Positions 33,749 to 42,645 of a DNA stretch of 49,775 nucleotides are shown here, in pieces (the stretch's first letter is position 1; the number at the start of each line of letters is the position of its first letter). Where the stretch lies: the NCBI RefSeq assembly GCF_024623325.1, contig NZ_JANJZD010000033.1, positions 1 to 49,775 of the forward strand. The letters are read 5' to 3'. The notes beneath the pieces were generated by a model, which had not been told where the DNA came from, made no database searches, and was given only the letters and a program-made list of their open reading frames with translations. A program made the translations under genes and the position numbers. Origin of the DNA: Acetatifactor muris (lineage in GTDB: Bacteria > Bacillota > Clostridia > Lachnospirales > Lachnospiraceae).

Positions 33749-34411
33749 ATGGCTGAGATTAAGATAGGGCGCATGGTGCTGGGGGTGTGCCAGACGAACT
33801 GCTATTTTTTGTATCGAGAGGGAGCCCATGAGACAATTGTGGTGGACCCTGCGGACAAGGGCGCGAACATTTATTCCGCGCTGGCAAAAAACGGGTTTCA
33901 GGTGGCGGGGATTTTGCTGACCCACGGCCATTTTGACCATATCTGGGGACTGGACGGGCTGCGGGATGCGGCAAATGCCGCCGCAGAGGCCGAGGGCGGC
34001 GGGCCGGTGCAGGCCTATGCCTGTGAGGCGGAGCGGGAGCTTTTGAAGAGCGCCCGGATGAATGTGTCGGAGCAGGCGGGAAGAGCCTGTGAGACTTATG
34101 CGGATGTATATGTGAAGGACGGACAGGAGATTACTCTGGCAGGAATGACCTGCACAGTGATTGCCACACCGGGACATACGGCGGGAGGATGCTGTTACTA
34201 CTTTGAGGAGGCCGGCATTCTGGTATCGGGGGATACTTTATTCGCGGAGTCTGTGGGGCGGACGGATTTCCCCACGGGAAGTATGGGGACACTGGTCCGT
34301 TCTGTTAAGGACAGGCTTTTTGTGCTGCCGGAGGACACCAGGGTATATCCGGGCCATGGAGAGAGCACTACCATCGGATATGAGAAGAGGAACAACCCTT
34401 TCTGCGTCTGA
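33749..34411 (+). CDS. MBL-fold hydrolase (glyoxalase II-like)
   Basis: A 220-residue metallo-beta-lactamase-fold enzyme. The zinc-binding motif THGHFDHIWG is intact, further ligands lie in TPGHTAGGCCYY and SGDTLFAESVGRTDF, and YPGHGEST closes the active site. Members hydrolyse thioesters such as S-lactoylglutathione, or analogues in Gram-positives. ATG 33749 is preferred because CAGGGAG lies 9 bases upstream and conservation begins at MAEIKIGRMVLG. In many clostridia this gene sits between relA and hemZ, which matches its position here. Confidence 0.9.
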   Translation: MAEIKIGRMVLGVCQTNCYFLYREGAHETIVVDPADKGANIYSALAKNGFQVAGILLTHGHFDHIWGLDGLRDAANAAAEAEGGGPVQAYACEAERELLKSARMNVSEQAGRACETYADVYVKDGQEITLAGMTCTVIATPGHTAGGCCYYFEEAGILVSGDTLFAESVGRTDFPTGSMGTLVRSVKDRLFVLPEDTRVYPGHGESTTIGYEKRNNPFCV

Positions 34412-34531
34412 GATGGGTTCGGTTCGCAGGTGGCGGCTTCTCACGGGAACCGACTGCTGAGATCTGGCTGCAAAGGGCAACCGGTGATGAACAGGAAGCT
34501 GCCGCCTGCGGAGGAGGAAAGGAAATAGGGT

Positions 34532-35482
34532 TTGGAAGAGAGATATCAAAAGGCCCACCTGGTGATGGACGAGGTAAGGAAGTCCATTGTGGGAAAAGAC
34601 GACTGTATCGAGAAAGTAATGGCTGCTATACTGGCCGGGGGAAATGTGCTTCTGGAGGACGTGCCGGGAGTGGGCAAGACGGAGATGGCCATTGCTTTTT
34701 CCAGAGCCTGCGGGCTGAAATCCAACCGGGTGCAGTTTACGCCGGATGTAATGCCGGCGGATATTACAGGATTTTCCATGTATCGGAAGGAGACAGAGAG
34801 CTTTGTGTACCGGCCGGGAGCGGTGATGTGTAATCTGCTGCTGGCAGATGAAATCAACAGAACTTCGCCGAAGACCCAGTCTGCGCTTCTGGAAGTCATG
34901 GAGGAGGGAAATGTGACCATAGACGGTGTCACCAGACCGGTGCCCCGTCCTTTTATTGTGCTGGCAACCCAGAATCCGGTAGGGTCTTTCGGCACGCAGA
35001 GACTGCCGGAGGCCCAGATGGACAGATTTCTAATCTGCATTACCATGGGATATCCGGAGCTGGAGGACGAGATTGCGATGCTGAAAAGCCGTCACAGGGG
35101 CAGACCTCTGGACCGGATTGTGCCCGTAATCAACGGGGAAGAGCTGCTGATGATGCAGGCGGAGACGGAGAACATTTTTATCCATGATGCACTCTATAAA
35201 TATATGACTCTGCTCTCCAGAGCCACCAGGGAAAATGAGTGTACCGATCTGGGCTTAAGTCCCAGGGGAACGCTGGCGCTGGGGAAAATGGCCAGAGCTT
35301 ATGCATACATACGGGGAAGAAATTATTGTGTGCCGAAGGATATCAAGGCGGCGCTTTATGATGTGGGGATGCACCGGATCCGCCTGAATCAGAGAGCCAG
35401 AATAAACGGCAGAAAGGTTACGGATATCCTGGACGAGACACTGTCTCAGGTGCGGGAACCCAGACTTGGCGAAAGAGTATGA
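34532..35482 (+). CDS. MoxR-family AAA+ ATPase
   Basis: A 316-residue AAA+ ATPase with Walker A EDVPGVGKTE, Walker B LLLADEINRTSP, sensor 1 VLATQNPVG and a sensor 2/lid region with SPRGTLALGKMARAYA. MoxR ATPases act as chaperones inserting metal or ligands into DUF58/VWA partners. TTG 34532 is the predicted start; GGAGGAAAGGAAATAGGG lies upstream. It overlaps the DUF58 gene by ATGA, which with the transglutaminase gene forms a classic three-gene module. Confidence 0.92.
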   Translation: MEERYQKAHLVMDEVRKSIVGKDDCIEKVMAAILAGGNVLLEDVPGVGKTEMAIAFSRACGLKSNRVQFTPDVMPADITGFSMYRKETESFVYRPGAVMCNLLLADEINRTSPKTQSALLEVMEEGNVTIDGVTRPVPRPFIVLATQNPVGSFGTQRLPEAQMDRFLICITMGYPELEDEIAMLKSRHRGRPLDRIVPVINGEELLMMQAETENIFIHDALYKYMTLLSRATRENECTDLGLSPRGTLALGKMARAYAYIRGRNYCVPKDIKAALYDVGMHRIRLNQRARINGRKVTDILDETLSQVREPRLGERV

Positions 35483-36486
35483 CGAGAAGAATTTGTTATC
35501 TGCTCCTTTTGGCGGCAGGCTTTTTTCAGATGATGCTCTATGATTATCAGGGACTGCGCTTTCTGCTCTGCTGCGCGGTCTGTATTCCGGCCCTGTGTTT
35601 TATTCTGCTGCTTTTCCAGTTTCATTCCTGTAAAGTTACCCTGTTGACTGACCGGATATTTGTATCCCGGGGGGATACGGTGAAGGTTCGCGTGAGAGTG
35701 CGGGCCAGAGCCAGAGGAATTCTGCCCATATCGGGGATATGGGTGTGGATGAGATGGCATCTGCCCGGTGAACAGGGGGAAAAGCAGCTGCTGAGAATTC
35801 GGGGAATCCGGAGGAATTCCATCAGAGAGATACCTGTGGAGCTGACGGCAAAGCACTGCGGCAGGGTGCGGATTGAGATGAAAAAAGCAGTAATTTATGA
35901 CTGTCTGGGACTTTTTTCTCTGCCGGTAAAAAAGGGAGAGGGCGTGGAAATCTGCATTACACCGGTGATCGGGCCTGTCTCTGCGCAGGTGCTGGAGACT
36001 GCTTTGGGGAATCCTGTAAGCCGGATGGGCGAGCAGGAGGGAGACTTGCTGCTGAGAGATTTCCTGCCGGGCGACAGCCTGCATCGCATCTACTGGAAGC
36101 TGATGGCGAAGGATGGGGAAATGCAGGTAAGAGATATGGAAAAAAGCAATTCGTTTCGTTTCTTTTTCTCCTTTTCGGATGCCTTTCGATCACAGTCGGA
36201 AAACTGGGACCGGTATCTTGACAGGGCCTGTTCGCTGTTGTATTTTTTTGCGGAGAACCAGCCAACGCAGACCAGAATGGAAGCGGTGTGGAAGAGCGGA
36301 GAGAGCTTTTTCCGACAGGAGATTACAGATGTGGAGTCACTGCAGACATGGATTTATCTGCTGTTGATGCAGGAGGCGGCAGGAATGCCGTTTCCGGAGG
36401 CTGAAATTCCTCTTCTGGAACAGGAATTTCATCTGGAAGAGGACTGCCGGCTGTATGTTGGAGAGCAGTGTGTATATGAAGAGTGA
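35479..36486 (+). CDS. DUF58 protein
   Basis: A 335-residue protein with two N-terminal membrane helices (about 5-22 and 26-44), a beta-rich middle and the DUF58 signature LLLRDFLPGDSLHRIYWKLM (around 192-211), which in this family reads R-x-Y-x-x-G-D-x-x-R-x-I-x-W. DUF58 proteins pair with MoxR ATPases and are often implicated in envelope or protease-like processes. It is coupled to MoxR upstream (ATGA) and overlaps the transglutaminase gene by 11 bases. Confidence 0.85.
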   Translation: MTRRICYLLLLAAGFFQMMLYDYQGLRFLLCCAVCIPALCFILLLFQFHSCKVTLLTDRIFVSRGDTVKVRVRVRARARGILPISGIWVWMRWHLPGEQGEKQLLRIRGIRRNSIREIPVELTAKHCGRVRIEMKKAVIYDCLGLFSLPVKKGEGVEICITPVIGPVSAQVLETALGNPVSRMGEQEGDLLLRDFLPGDSLHRIYWKLMAKDGEMQVRDMEKSNSFRFFFSFSDAFRSQSENWDRYLDRACSLLYFFAENQPTQTRMEAVWKSGESFFRQEITDVESLQTWIYLLLMQEAAGMPFPEAEIPLLEQEFHLEEDCRLYVGEQCVYEE

Positions 36487-39019
36487 GAAAAAGCAATTCT
36501 TAAGACTGGGGCATCTGGCGGATCTGCTGCTTCTGTTTATCAACAGCATCGGCATTGCAGGGGCCCTGGTGCAGGTACTGCAGATTCCCTGGGCGGTTCC
36601 CGCCGGGGAGATTGCCGCGGAAGGGGCCGGGGGCGGTGCTGCTACAGGTGAAAATGTACTGACAGTGATTGGACTTGACCGCACCCTGTTCTGGGGCGGT
36701 CTGTTTCTCATCTGTATGTCAGTGCTGCTGCTTCAAAAGGGCGGAGATAAAAAAAGAGTGCTTTGGCGCATGGGAATATGTGCGGCGCTGTATCTTCTGA
36801 CAGCAGTGATTTTCAGGGAAAAGCTTTTGACAGGATGGTCTCTTGGGATGCAGAATACGGTGAAGCATCTCAATGAAAGATATCTGTTTCATATTACCTG
36901 GCCGGCTGACGCCGCGGTGCTGGCAAAGCTTCGGCACAGCGCCGACACCGGGGCAGGACTGGTCACGGGGAGTGTTCTTTTTTTCCTTTTTCCGCTGGAA
37001 CTTGCGGCGGGCTTTTTCTGGAACCGCGGCAGAGGTGTCTGTCTGCTTCTGGGCAATATGCTCTGGCTTCTGCTTGCCTTTACCTGTAATGTATTTCCGG
37101 ATTATTTTTTTCTGATCTTCTGTGTGCTGGGTATGGTGGGTGCGCTGGTGCAGAAGGAATTTGCGGATACACCCGGGACAGGTGTGTGGGCGGCTGCCTG
37201 TGTGGCAGCCCTGGCGGGCCTGTGTATGGGGCTTGTGTACCGCTTCCTTCTGCCGGAGATGGACAGGCAGTATGATGCGCTGCAGGAGGACAGAGAGGCA
37301 TTTTACAGAGCGGTAAATGAGGAGTGGATTCCCGCGCTGCAGAATGCCCTGCCCGGTTCGGGCTATGGATTCGGGGGAGGACCGGATGTGACGGGAGAAT
37401 TGTACCGCCGGAATCTGTTCAGCTACACGGGGGCGGGAGTGTACAGTGTAACTGTGGACAGTATGCCGCCGGGAGCGCTGTATCTGAAAGGGTTTACAGG
37501 CGGGACTTACGGGGAAGAAGAATGGGAAGCCTGGCCGGATGCACATTTGGAAGACTACTATGGGGAACACGGCCTGGACCTGCCTTCCGACTACGCTGCC
37601 TGGCCCAATATCACCTATATGGCTGTGGGGGAGATCCAAAAGAATGCGGCTGACGGACATATGGCCATACGGGAGATAGGGGGCAGAGGGAGCTACAGCA
37701 TCTATCCTTACGGCGCTCTGCTCACGGAAGAATTTCAGGTTCGCGGGGACGGCAGTGCGGCCCGCAGAGGGAAAGAATATGGATTTCAATACCGTTTTCC
37801 GGAAGGATATGTGGGCTGGGAGGTGCTTTCGGAAGACTGGGCTGAACTGGAAGCGGAATATCGTCAGTATGTGTATGATAATTTCCTGGAATATCCACGG
37901 GAAAGGCTGCCGCTGCTCACGAGACAGCTGGAACAGGATAGATTTCAGGGAGACAGTATCCATTCCTCGATTCTGGAAGTTATGAGCTTCCTGTCGGGTC
38001 AGGCTTCTTACAATCTGGATGTGGGCCGGAATCCTTCGGATACGGATTTCGTGGAATATTTTCTCTTTGACAGCCATGAAGGCTACTGTGTGCATTTCGC
38101 ATCTGCGGCTGTGCTCGCCCTGCGCTATCTGGGAATCCCTGCGCGCTATGTGACGGGGTACGTGGTATCCCCCTCCGACTTTTCGGCGAATGATGAGAAT
38201 ACATATACTGCAGTGATTACGGGAAAGCAGGCGCATGCGTGGGCCGAAATTTATCTGGACGGTGTGGGATGGATTCCTGTGGAGATGACGCCGGGGGCGG
38301 TGGCCTTTGCACAGGACAATCGGCTGGAACAGGCGGCATATGTGGGGCAGCTTACAGGAGAAAGGTTCTGGATGGAGGAGAAGGATTTTCTGCCTGACGG
38401 CTGGGAAGAGGAGCCTTTTTCAGGGCAGGAAGCTTCCGGGGAACCGGAGAATCCTGTGCCGGAAGGGCCGGAGGCATCGTCTGAGGAATCGAAAGCAGAG
38501 ACGGCAGATCCTCTGCAGGAGGAGAAGGGGGAGTCGGCTGACATCGAAGGACAGGAGGCCGTATCTCAGGGAGTGGCAGGCTCCGGGAATGGACAAAAGG
38601 GTGTTCCCGCAGCTGTGTGGAGAGCTGTATCCCTGATTCTGGCTGCTGTGGGCGGGACTTTGGCGGCAGTATGGACGAGAAGGCGGAAGAGAGCGCGCTG
38701 GCACAGGCGTCTGGAAGCAGCGGGAGCCCGGGAGGAAATATTCCTCTTATACCGGGAACTGCGCAGGGTGTTCCGGGCGGCAGGCTGTCCGGGAAGGCTG
38801 GCTGCGGACGGCAGAGGATTCCAGCAGTTCCTTCGTCAGACCTGTCCCCGGGTGACTGGAGAAGAGTATGAAGCTTTCTGCGGCATTCTGGAGAAAAATA
38901 CTTTCGGAGACAGGGAGCCCTCCGGGGAAGAGCTTCAGGAAATGCGGTTTCTGTATGAGAAAATGCGCGAAGAGGTATATGGCAAAATGCCTTTTTATAA
39001 AAGGGTGCTGCTGGGATAA
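36476..39019 (+). CDS. Membrane transglutaminase-like protein
   Basis: An 847-residue protein. An N-terminal membrane domain of about six helices (residues about 15-260) precedes an extracellular transglutaminase-like domain. The catalytic-type Cys lies in EGYCVHFASA (about 538) and the His in QAHAWAEIYLDG (about 586). The third position reads WIPVEMTPG, with Glu where Asp is usual. A Pro/Glu-rich linker leads to a further helix (about 710-730) and a C-terminal cytoplasmic region. ATG 36476 follows GGAGAG by 10 bases. MoxR, DUF58 and transglutaminase proteins are often neighbours and probably act together at the envelope. Confidence 0.88.
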   Translation: MKSEKKQFLRLGHLADLLLLFINSIGIAGALVQVLQIPWAVPAGEIAAEGAGGGAATGENVLTVIGLDRTLFWGGLFLICMSVLLLQKGGDKKRVLWRMGICAALYLLTAVIFREKLLTGWSLGMQNTVKHLNERYLFHITWPADAAVLAKLRHSADTGAGLVTGSVLFFLFPLELAAGFFWNRGRGVCLLLGNMLWLLLAFTCNVFPDYFFLIFCVLGMVGALVQKEFADTPGTGVWAAACVAALAGLCMGLVYRFLLPEMDRQYDALQEDREAFYRAVNEEWIPALQNALPGSGYGFGGGPDVTGELYRRNLFSYTGAGVYSVTVDSMPPGALYLKGFTGGTYGEEEWEAWPDAHLEDYYGEHGLDLPSDYAAWPNITYMAVGEIQKNAADGHMAIREIGGRGSYSIYPYGALLTEEFQVRGDGSAARRGKEYGFQYRFPEGYVGWEVLSEDWAELEAEYRQYVYDNFLEYPRERLPLLTRQLEQDRFQGDSIHSSILEVMSFLSGQASYNLDVGRNPSDTDFVEYFLFDSHEGYCVHFASAAVLALRYLGIPARYVTGYVVSPSDFSANDENTYTAVITGKQAHAWAEIYLDGVGWIPVEMTPGAVAFAQDNRLEQAAYVGQLTGERFWMEEKDFLPDGWEEEPFSGQEASGEPENPVPEGPEASSEESKAETADPLQEEKGESADIEGQEAVSQGVAGSGNGQKGVPAAVWRAVSLILAAVGGTLAAVWTRRRKRARWHRRLEAAGAREEIFLLYRELRRVFRAAGCPGRLAADGRGFQQFLRQTCPRVTGEEYEAFCGILEKNTFGDREPSGEELQEMRFLYEKMREEVYGKMPFYKRVLLG

Positions 39020-39049
39020 TTTGGAGTGAGAAGGAAAAGAGGAGCGGAA

Positions 39050-40525
39050 ATGCTGGTTGTGGATGTGAACAGAGAGAATTTTGAATATGATGTGCATGCG
39101 ATTGTACAGGCGTTTTATCCGGAGGAACAGGTAAAGGTTCTGACGCCGGAAACCGGGGAGGAAAAACGGTCGCTTCTGCAGGAAAAAATTCGTTTCCGCA
39201 TTCGGGAGGAAGGAGACAGCGTGCTGTGTACGCTGGATGACAGAGAATATTGCTGGAAGGCAGAGGGGGAGAAGGAGGGCTTTAAACGCTTTCTGTATCT
39301 GACTCTGAGTCAGATGACAGGCAGAACCCTTCCCTGGGGGAATCTCACGGGAATTCGTCCCACGAAAATCGCCTATGGTATGCTGGACCAGGGGAAAAGT
39401 GAAGAAGAGATTGTGGACTTTTACAGGCAGAAATATTTTGTCAGTAAAGAGAAGGCAAGACTTTCTGTGGACATTGCCAGGCGGGAAAGAACGCTTCTGG
39501 CAGGTATTCGCCATGGGGAAAAAACGCCGACGGATTCCGGCTCGGAATGCAGCGATCCTGTGGAAGGTTACAGTCTCTATATCGGGATTCCCTTCTGTCC
39601 CACTACCTGCCTGTACTGCTCTTTCACTTCTTTTCCCGTGAGCGGATACCGGAAGAAGGTGGATAGTTACATTGACTGTCTGATTCGGGAGATGGAGTAT
39701 GCAGCCGAGGCGTACAGGGATAAAATACTGGACTGCGTTTATATCGGCGGCGGTACGCCTACCACACTGGAAGTGGAGCAACTGGACAGGCTGCTGACCA
39801 ATCTGAAACGGTTATTCGACTTTTCCACCGTGAAGGAGTTTACAGTGGAGGCGGGCCGGGCAGACTCCATCACGGAGGAGAAGCTCAGGACGCTGTACCG
39901 GCATGGCGTAGACAGAATATCGGTAAATCCCCAGACCATGAAGCAGGAGACGCTGGACCTGATAGGAAGAAAGGCTTCCGTGGCACAGGTGGAGGAGGCT
40001 TACGCCCGGGCCCGCCGGATTGGCTTCGACAATATCAACATGGATTTGATTCTGGGGCTTCCGGGAGAAAGCGCCGAAGATGTGCGGCGTACCGTTGACA
40101 GGATTGTGGAGCTGGGGCCGGACAGTCTCACAGTGCATTCCCTTGCCGTCAAGCGCGCCTCCCGGCTGAGCCAGTGGGTTCAGGAGAACGGTGTATCCAT
40201 GCTGTGCAACACGGATGAGACCATGGAAATTGCGGCCCGGGGAGCGGAAAGGCTGGGACTGGTTCCTTATTATCTGTACCGGCAGAAGAATATGTCCGGC
40301 AATTTCGAGAATGTGGGATATGCCAGAGAGGGGAAGGCGGGACTGTATAATATTCTGATTATGGAGGAGAAACAGACCATTATCGCTGTCGGAGCCGGGA
40401 GCATCAGCAAAAGGGTGCATCCGGACGGACTGATCGAACGTTGCGAAAATGTCAAGGATGTGGATTCTTTCATAGAGAGAATCGACGAGATGATTGAGAG
40501 GAAACGGAAACTTCTTGAGGATTAA
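39050..40525 (+). CDS. hemZ: Coproporphyrinogen dehydrogenase HemZ (radical SAM)
   Basis: A 491-residue radical SAM protein. The [4Fe-4S]-SAM motif is C-P-T-T-C-L-Y-C (C-x3-C-x2-C) near residue 183, preceded by SLYIGIPFC and followed by YIGGGTPTTLE. The N-terminal 170 residues, with RTLPWGNLTGIRPTKIAYG, are characteristic of HemZ rather than HemN. HemZ is annotated as an oxygen-independent coproporphyrinogen III dehydrogenase, although its role in anaerobes that lack a full heme pathway is uncertain. AGAGGAGCGG fixes the ATG at 39050. A weak hairpin (40548-40563) with a T-rich tail follows the stop codon. Confidence 0.93.
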   Translation: MLVVDVNRENFEYDVHAIVQAFYPEEQVKVLTPETGEEKRSLLQEKIRFRIREEGDSVLCTLDDREYCWKAEGEKEGFKRFLYLTLSQMTGRTLPWGNLTGIRPTKIAYGMLDQGKSEEEIVDFYRQKYFVSKEKARLSVDIARRERTLLAGIRHGEKTPTDSGSECSDPVEGYSLYIGIPFCPTTCLYCSFTSFPVSGYRKKVDSYIDCLIREMEYAAEAYRDKILDCVYIGGGTPTTLEVEQLDRLLTNLKRLFDFSTVKEFTVEAGRADSITEEKLRTLYRHGVDRISVNPQTMKQETLDLIGRKASVAQVEEAYARARRIGFDNINMDLILGLPGESAEDVRRTVDRIVELGPDSLTVHSLAVKRASRLSQWVQENGVSMLCNTDETMEIAARGAERLGLVPYYLYRQKNMSGNFENVGYAREGKAGLYNILIMEEKQTIIAVGAGSISKRVHPDGLIERCENVKDVDSFIERIDEMIERKRKLLED

Positions 40526-40605
40526 AGAGAGGTTATCCAGTGTGCAGATCCAAAAGGTTGGATTGTATTTTTGGCATGGCAGCCGGACATTGAAAAGGGA
40601 CAGAA

Positions 40606-41280
40606 ATGGCGTATAAGATATTGATTATTGATGATGATACCGAACTGCTCAAAATGCTGAAAAAGTATTTTGAAATAAAGAAGTATGAAGTCATTACGGC
40701 AGAGAATGGGGTGGAGGGGTTACAGAAAATAAAACTGCAGCCGGATATCATATTACTGGATGTCAATATGCCGAATTTGGACGGGATAGAGGTGTGCAGG
40801 AGGGTGCGGGATAAAGTAGACTGCCCGATTTTGTTTCTGACCGCGCGGGTAGAGGAACAGGACGTGGTAAACGGGTTTTCTTCCGGGGGTGACGACTATA
40901 TTTTAAAGCCTTTTCGTCTGAAAGAGCTTGATGCAAGGATTACGGCGCATCTGAAACGGGAGACACGGCGCAAAGAAAAGACAGAAGTGTGCTTCCAGGG
41001 GGAGCTGTGCATTGACTATCAGGCGAAGACCGTGCAGATTCACGCAGATTATCTGGAGCTGACAAAATCAGAATATGGAATTATTGAATTTTTGACCATG
41101 AATCCGGGGATGGTCTTTGATAAAGAAAGAATTTATGAGAGGGTCTGCGGTTATGATGCGGAAGGGGACAGCAGGGTGGTTACAGAGCTGATCCGCCGAA
41201 TCAGAAAGAAGATTCAGCAATATACGGAAAACAAATATATTGAAACCGTATGGGGGATGGGATATCGATGGATAAAATAA
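40606..41280 (+). CDS. OmpR/PhoB-family response regulator
   Basis: A 224-residue regulator. The acidic triad is in ILIIDDDTELL, the phospho-acceptor Asp in ILLDVNMPNLDG, the switch residues in LFLTARVEEQD and ILKPFRLKELDAR, and the C-terminal winged helix ends in TVWGMGYRWIK. It overlaps the histidine kinase gene by 13 bases. The kinase is followed by an ABC transporter, the typical layout for peptide-antibiotic sensing and immunity modules. Confidence 0.93.
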   Translation: MAYKILIIDDDTELLKMLKKYFEIKKYEVITAENGVEGLQKIKLQPDIILLDVNMPNLDGIEVCRRVRDKVDCPILFLTARVEEQDVVNGFSSGGDDYILKPFRLKELDARITAHLKRETRRKEKTEVCFQGELCIDYQAKTVQIHADYLELTKSEYGIIEFLTMNPGMVFDKERIYERVCGYDAEGDSRVVTELIRRIRKKIQQYTENKYIETVWGMGYRWIK

Positions 41281-42446
41281 GAAATCTTTCCGTGAGAAAA
41301 ACCATTCTTTTGTATATGGCGGTTGCCTTATTTTTCAGTTTTCTGCTCTCGGCTGTCATTGTCAGAATTGCCGAACAGACACAAAGGCGTATCTGGTGGA
41401 ATTATATAGATAAAGAAGCATTGATCGAAGCGGAACAGAAAGCTCACGGTTATATAGTGGAGATTCCAAGACCCAGTTCTTATGAGATGACACAGTCGGA
41501 ATTTTTTGTGTCAGAACTTTGCGATTTTTTAGGGACTTATGCTGTGGTGATCTTGTCTATGGCAGGAAGCTGCGGGGCAGTTTTCCTCTTTTACCGGAAC
41601 AAGTTAAGGCGGCCCATGGAAGAACTGGCGGAAGGCTCCAAAAAGATTGCAGAGAATCAGTTGGATTTTTCCCTTTCCTATGAGAATGAGGACGAGATGG
41701 GCCAGCTTTGCAGGGAGTTTGAGCGGATGCGGGAACAGCTTGCCAGAAATAATCAGGCCTTATGGCAGACCGTGGAGGAGGAAAAGATGCTGCGGGCGGC
41801 CATTGCCCACGATATACGCGCGCCCTTGTCCGTTTTGAAAGGGTATCAGGAAATGCTGATGGAATATCTGCCGGGCGAAGACATTGATCTGGGACAGGCA
41901 ATGGAAATGCTGTCAGAAAGCGGACGCCAGATTGAACGTATGGATGCCTTTGTAGAAGCAATGCGGAAATTGAGCAGTTTGGAAAACCGGCAGCTGAACC
42001 CGGAGAGTATCTGCGCCGGACAATTGGAGAAGGATATTCAGGGTGAACTTGCCGTTTTGGAAAAAGAGTATGGGAAACAATGTGTGTTGCAGGTGTCAGA
42101 ATCAAAGGAAGAATTTTACGGGGATAGGGAAGTGGTTTTGGAGGTAACGGAAAATCTCCTGTCAAATGCCCTGCGTTACGGGAAACAGCAGATTACAATT
42201 GCGGTAAATATCGGATATGCAAAGTTAAGCATCTGTGTCATGGATGACGGGGATGGTTTTCGGGAAGAGGCAGAAAAAATTACGGAAGCGTTCTATGGGC
42301 AGAATGCAAAAGACAGCCTGAAACATGCGGGGCTTGGAATGTATATCAGCAGGCTGTATTGTGAAAAGCATGGGGGAAAACTGGTTTTGGGAAATGATGA
42401 GCAGGGAGGGGCTGTGGTGACAGCAATATTTCGTCGGATTGCGTAA
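41268..42446 (+). CDS. Membrane sensor histidine kinase
   Basis: A 392-residue kinase. Two membrane helices (about 12-34 and 83-104) bracket a short extracellular loop of about 50 residues; a HAMP domain follows, then the H-box AAIAHDIRAPLSVLKGYQEM and the HATPase domain with N-box TENLLSNALRYG, G1 DDGDGF and G2 HAGLGMYI. All catalytic boxes are present. ATG 41268 follows TGGGGGATGGG and overlaps the response regulator. The short sensor loop suggests detection within the membrane or through the neighbouring ABC transporter. Confidence 0.9.
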   Translation: MDKIRNLSVRKTILLYMAVALFFSFLLSAVIVRIAEQTQRRIWWNYIDKEALIEAEQKAHGYIVEIPRPSSYEMTQSEFFVSELCDFLGTYAVVILSMAGSCGAVFLFYRNKLRRPMEELAEGSKKIAENQLDFSLSYENEDEMGQLCREFERMREQLARNNQALWQTVEEEKMLRAAIAHDIRAPLSVLKGYQEMLMEYLPGEDIDLGQAMEMLSESGRQIERMDAFVEAMRKLSSLENRQLNPESICAGQLEKDIQGELAVLEKEYGKQCVLQVSESKEEFYGDREVVLEVTENLLSNALRYGKQQITIAVNIGYAKLSICVMDDGDGFREEAEKITEAFYGQNAKDSLKHAGLGMYISRLYCEKHGGKLVLGNDEQGGAVVTAIFRRIA

Positions 42447-42504
42447 GTAATCCGGCGTTTTTCATTGTCTTTCTGTTGTTATTTTTCTTTTATAATGTCT
42501 CTTT

Positions 42505-42622
42505 GATAATAGAATCATCCTTTAGATTCTATTATAGAACCTGGATAATAGAATCATGTTTTAGATTCTATTATAGAACCTGGATAATAGCATTTAGATA
42601 ATAGTATTTTGATTATAGAATC
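42505..42622. repeat. 39-bp hairpin repeats between kinase and ABC transporter
   Basis: Two units of 39 bp begin at 42505 and 42544, and a partial third begins at 42583. Each full unit contains TAGAATC/GATTCTA inverted arms (AATAGAATCAT...TTTAGATTCTATT). The array lies directly upstream of the ABC permease gene at 42646, and a final TATAGAATC half-site precedes the gene. It may be a regulator-binding array or an mRNA structure; it encodes nothing. Confidence 0.85.
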
Positions 42623-42645
42623 ACTGGAATTAAGGAGGCATGGCT

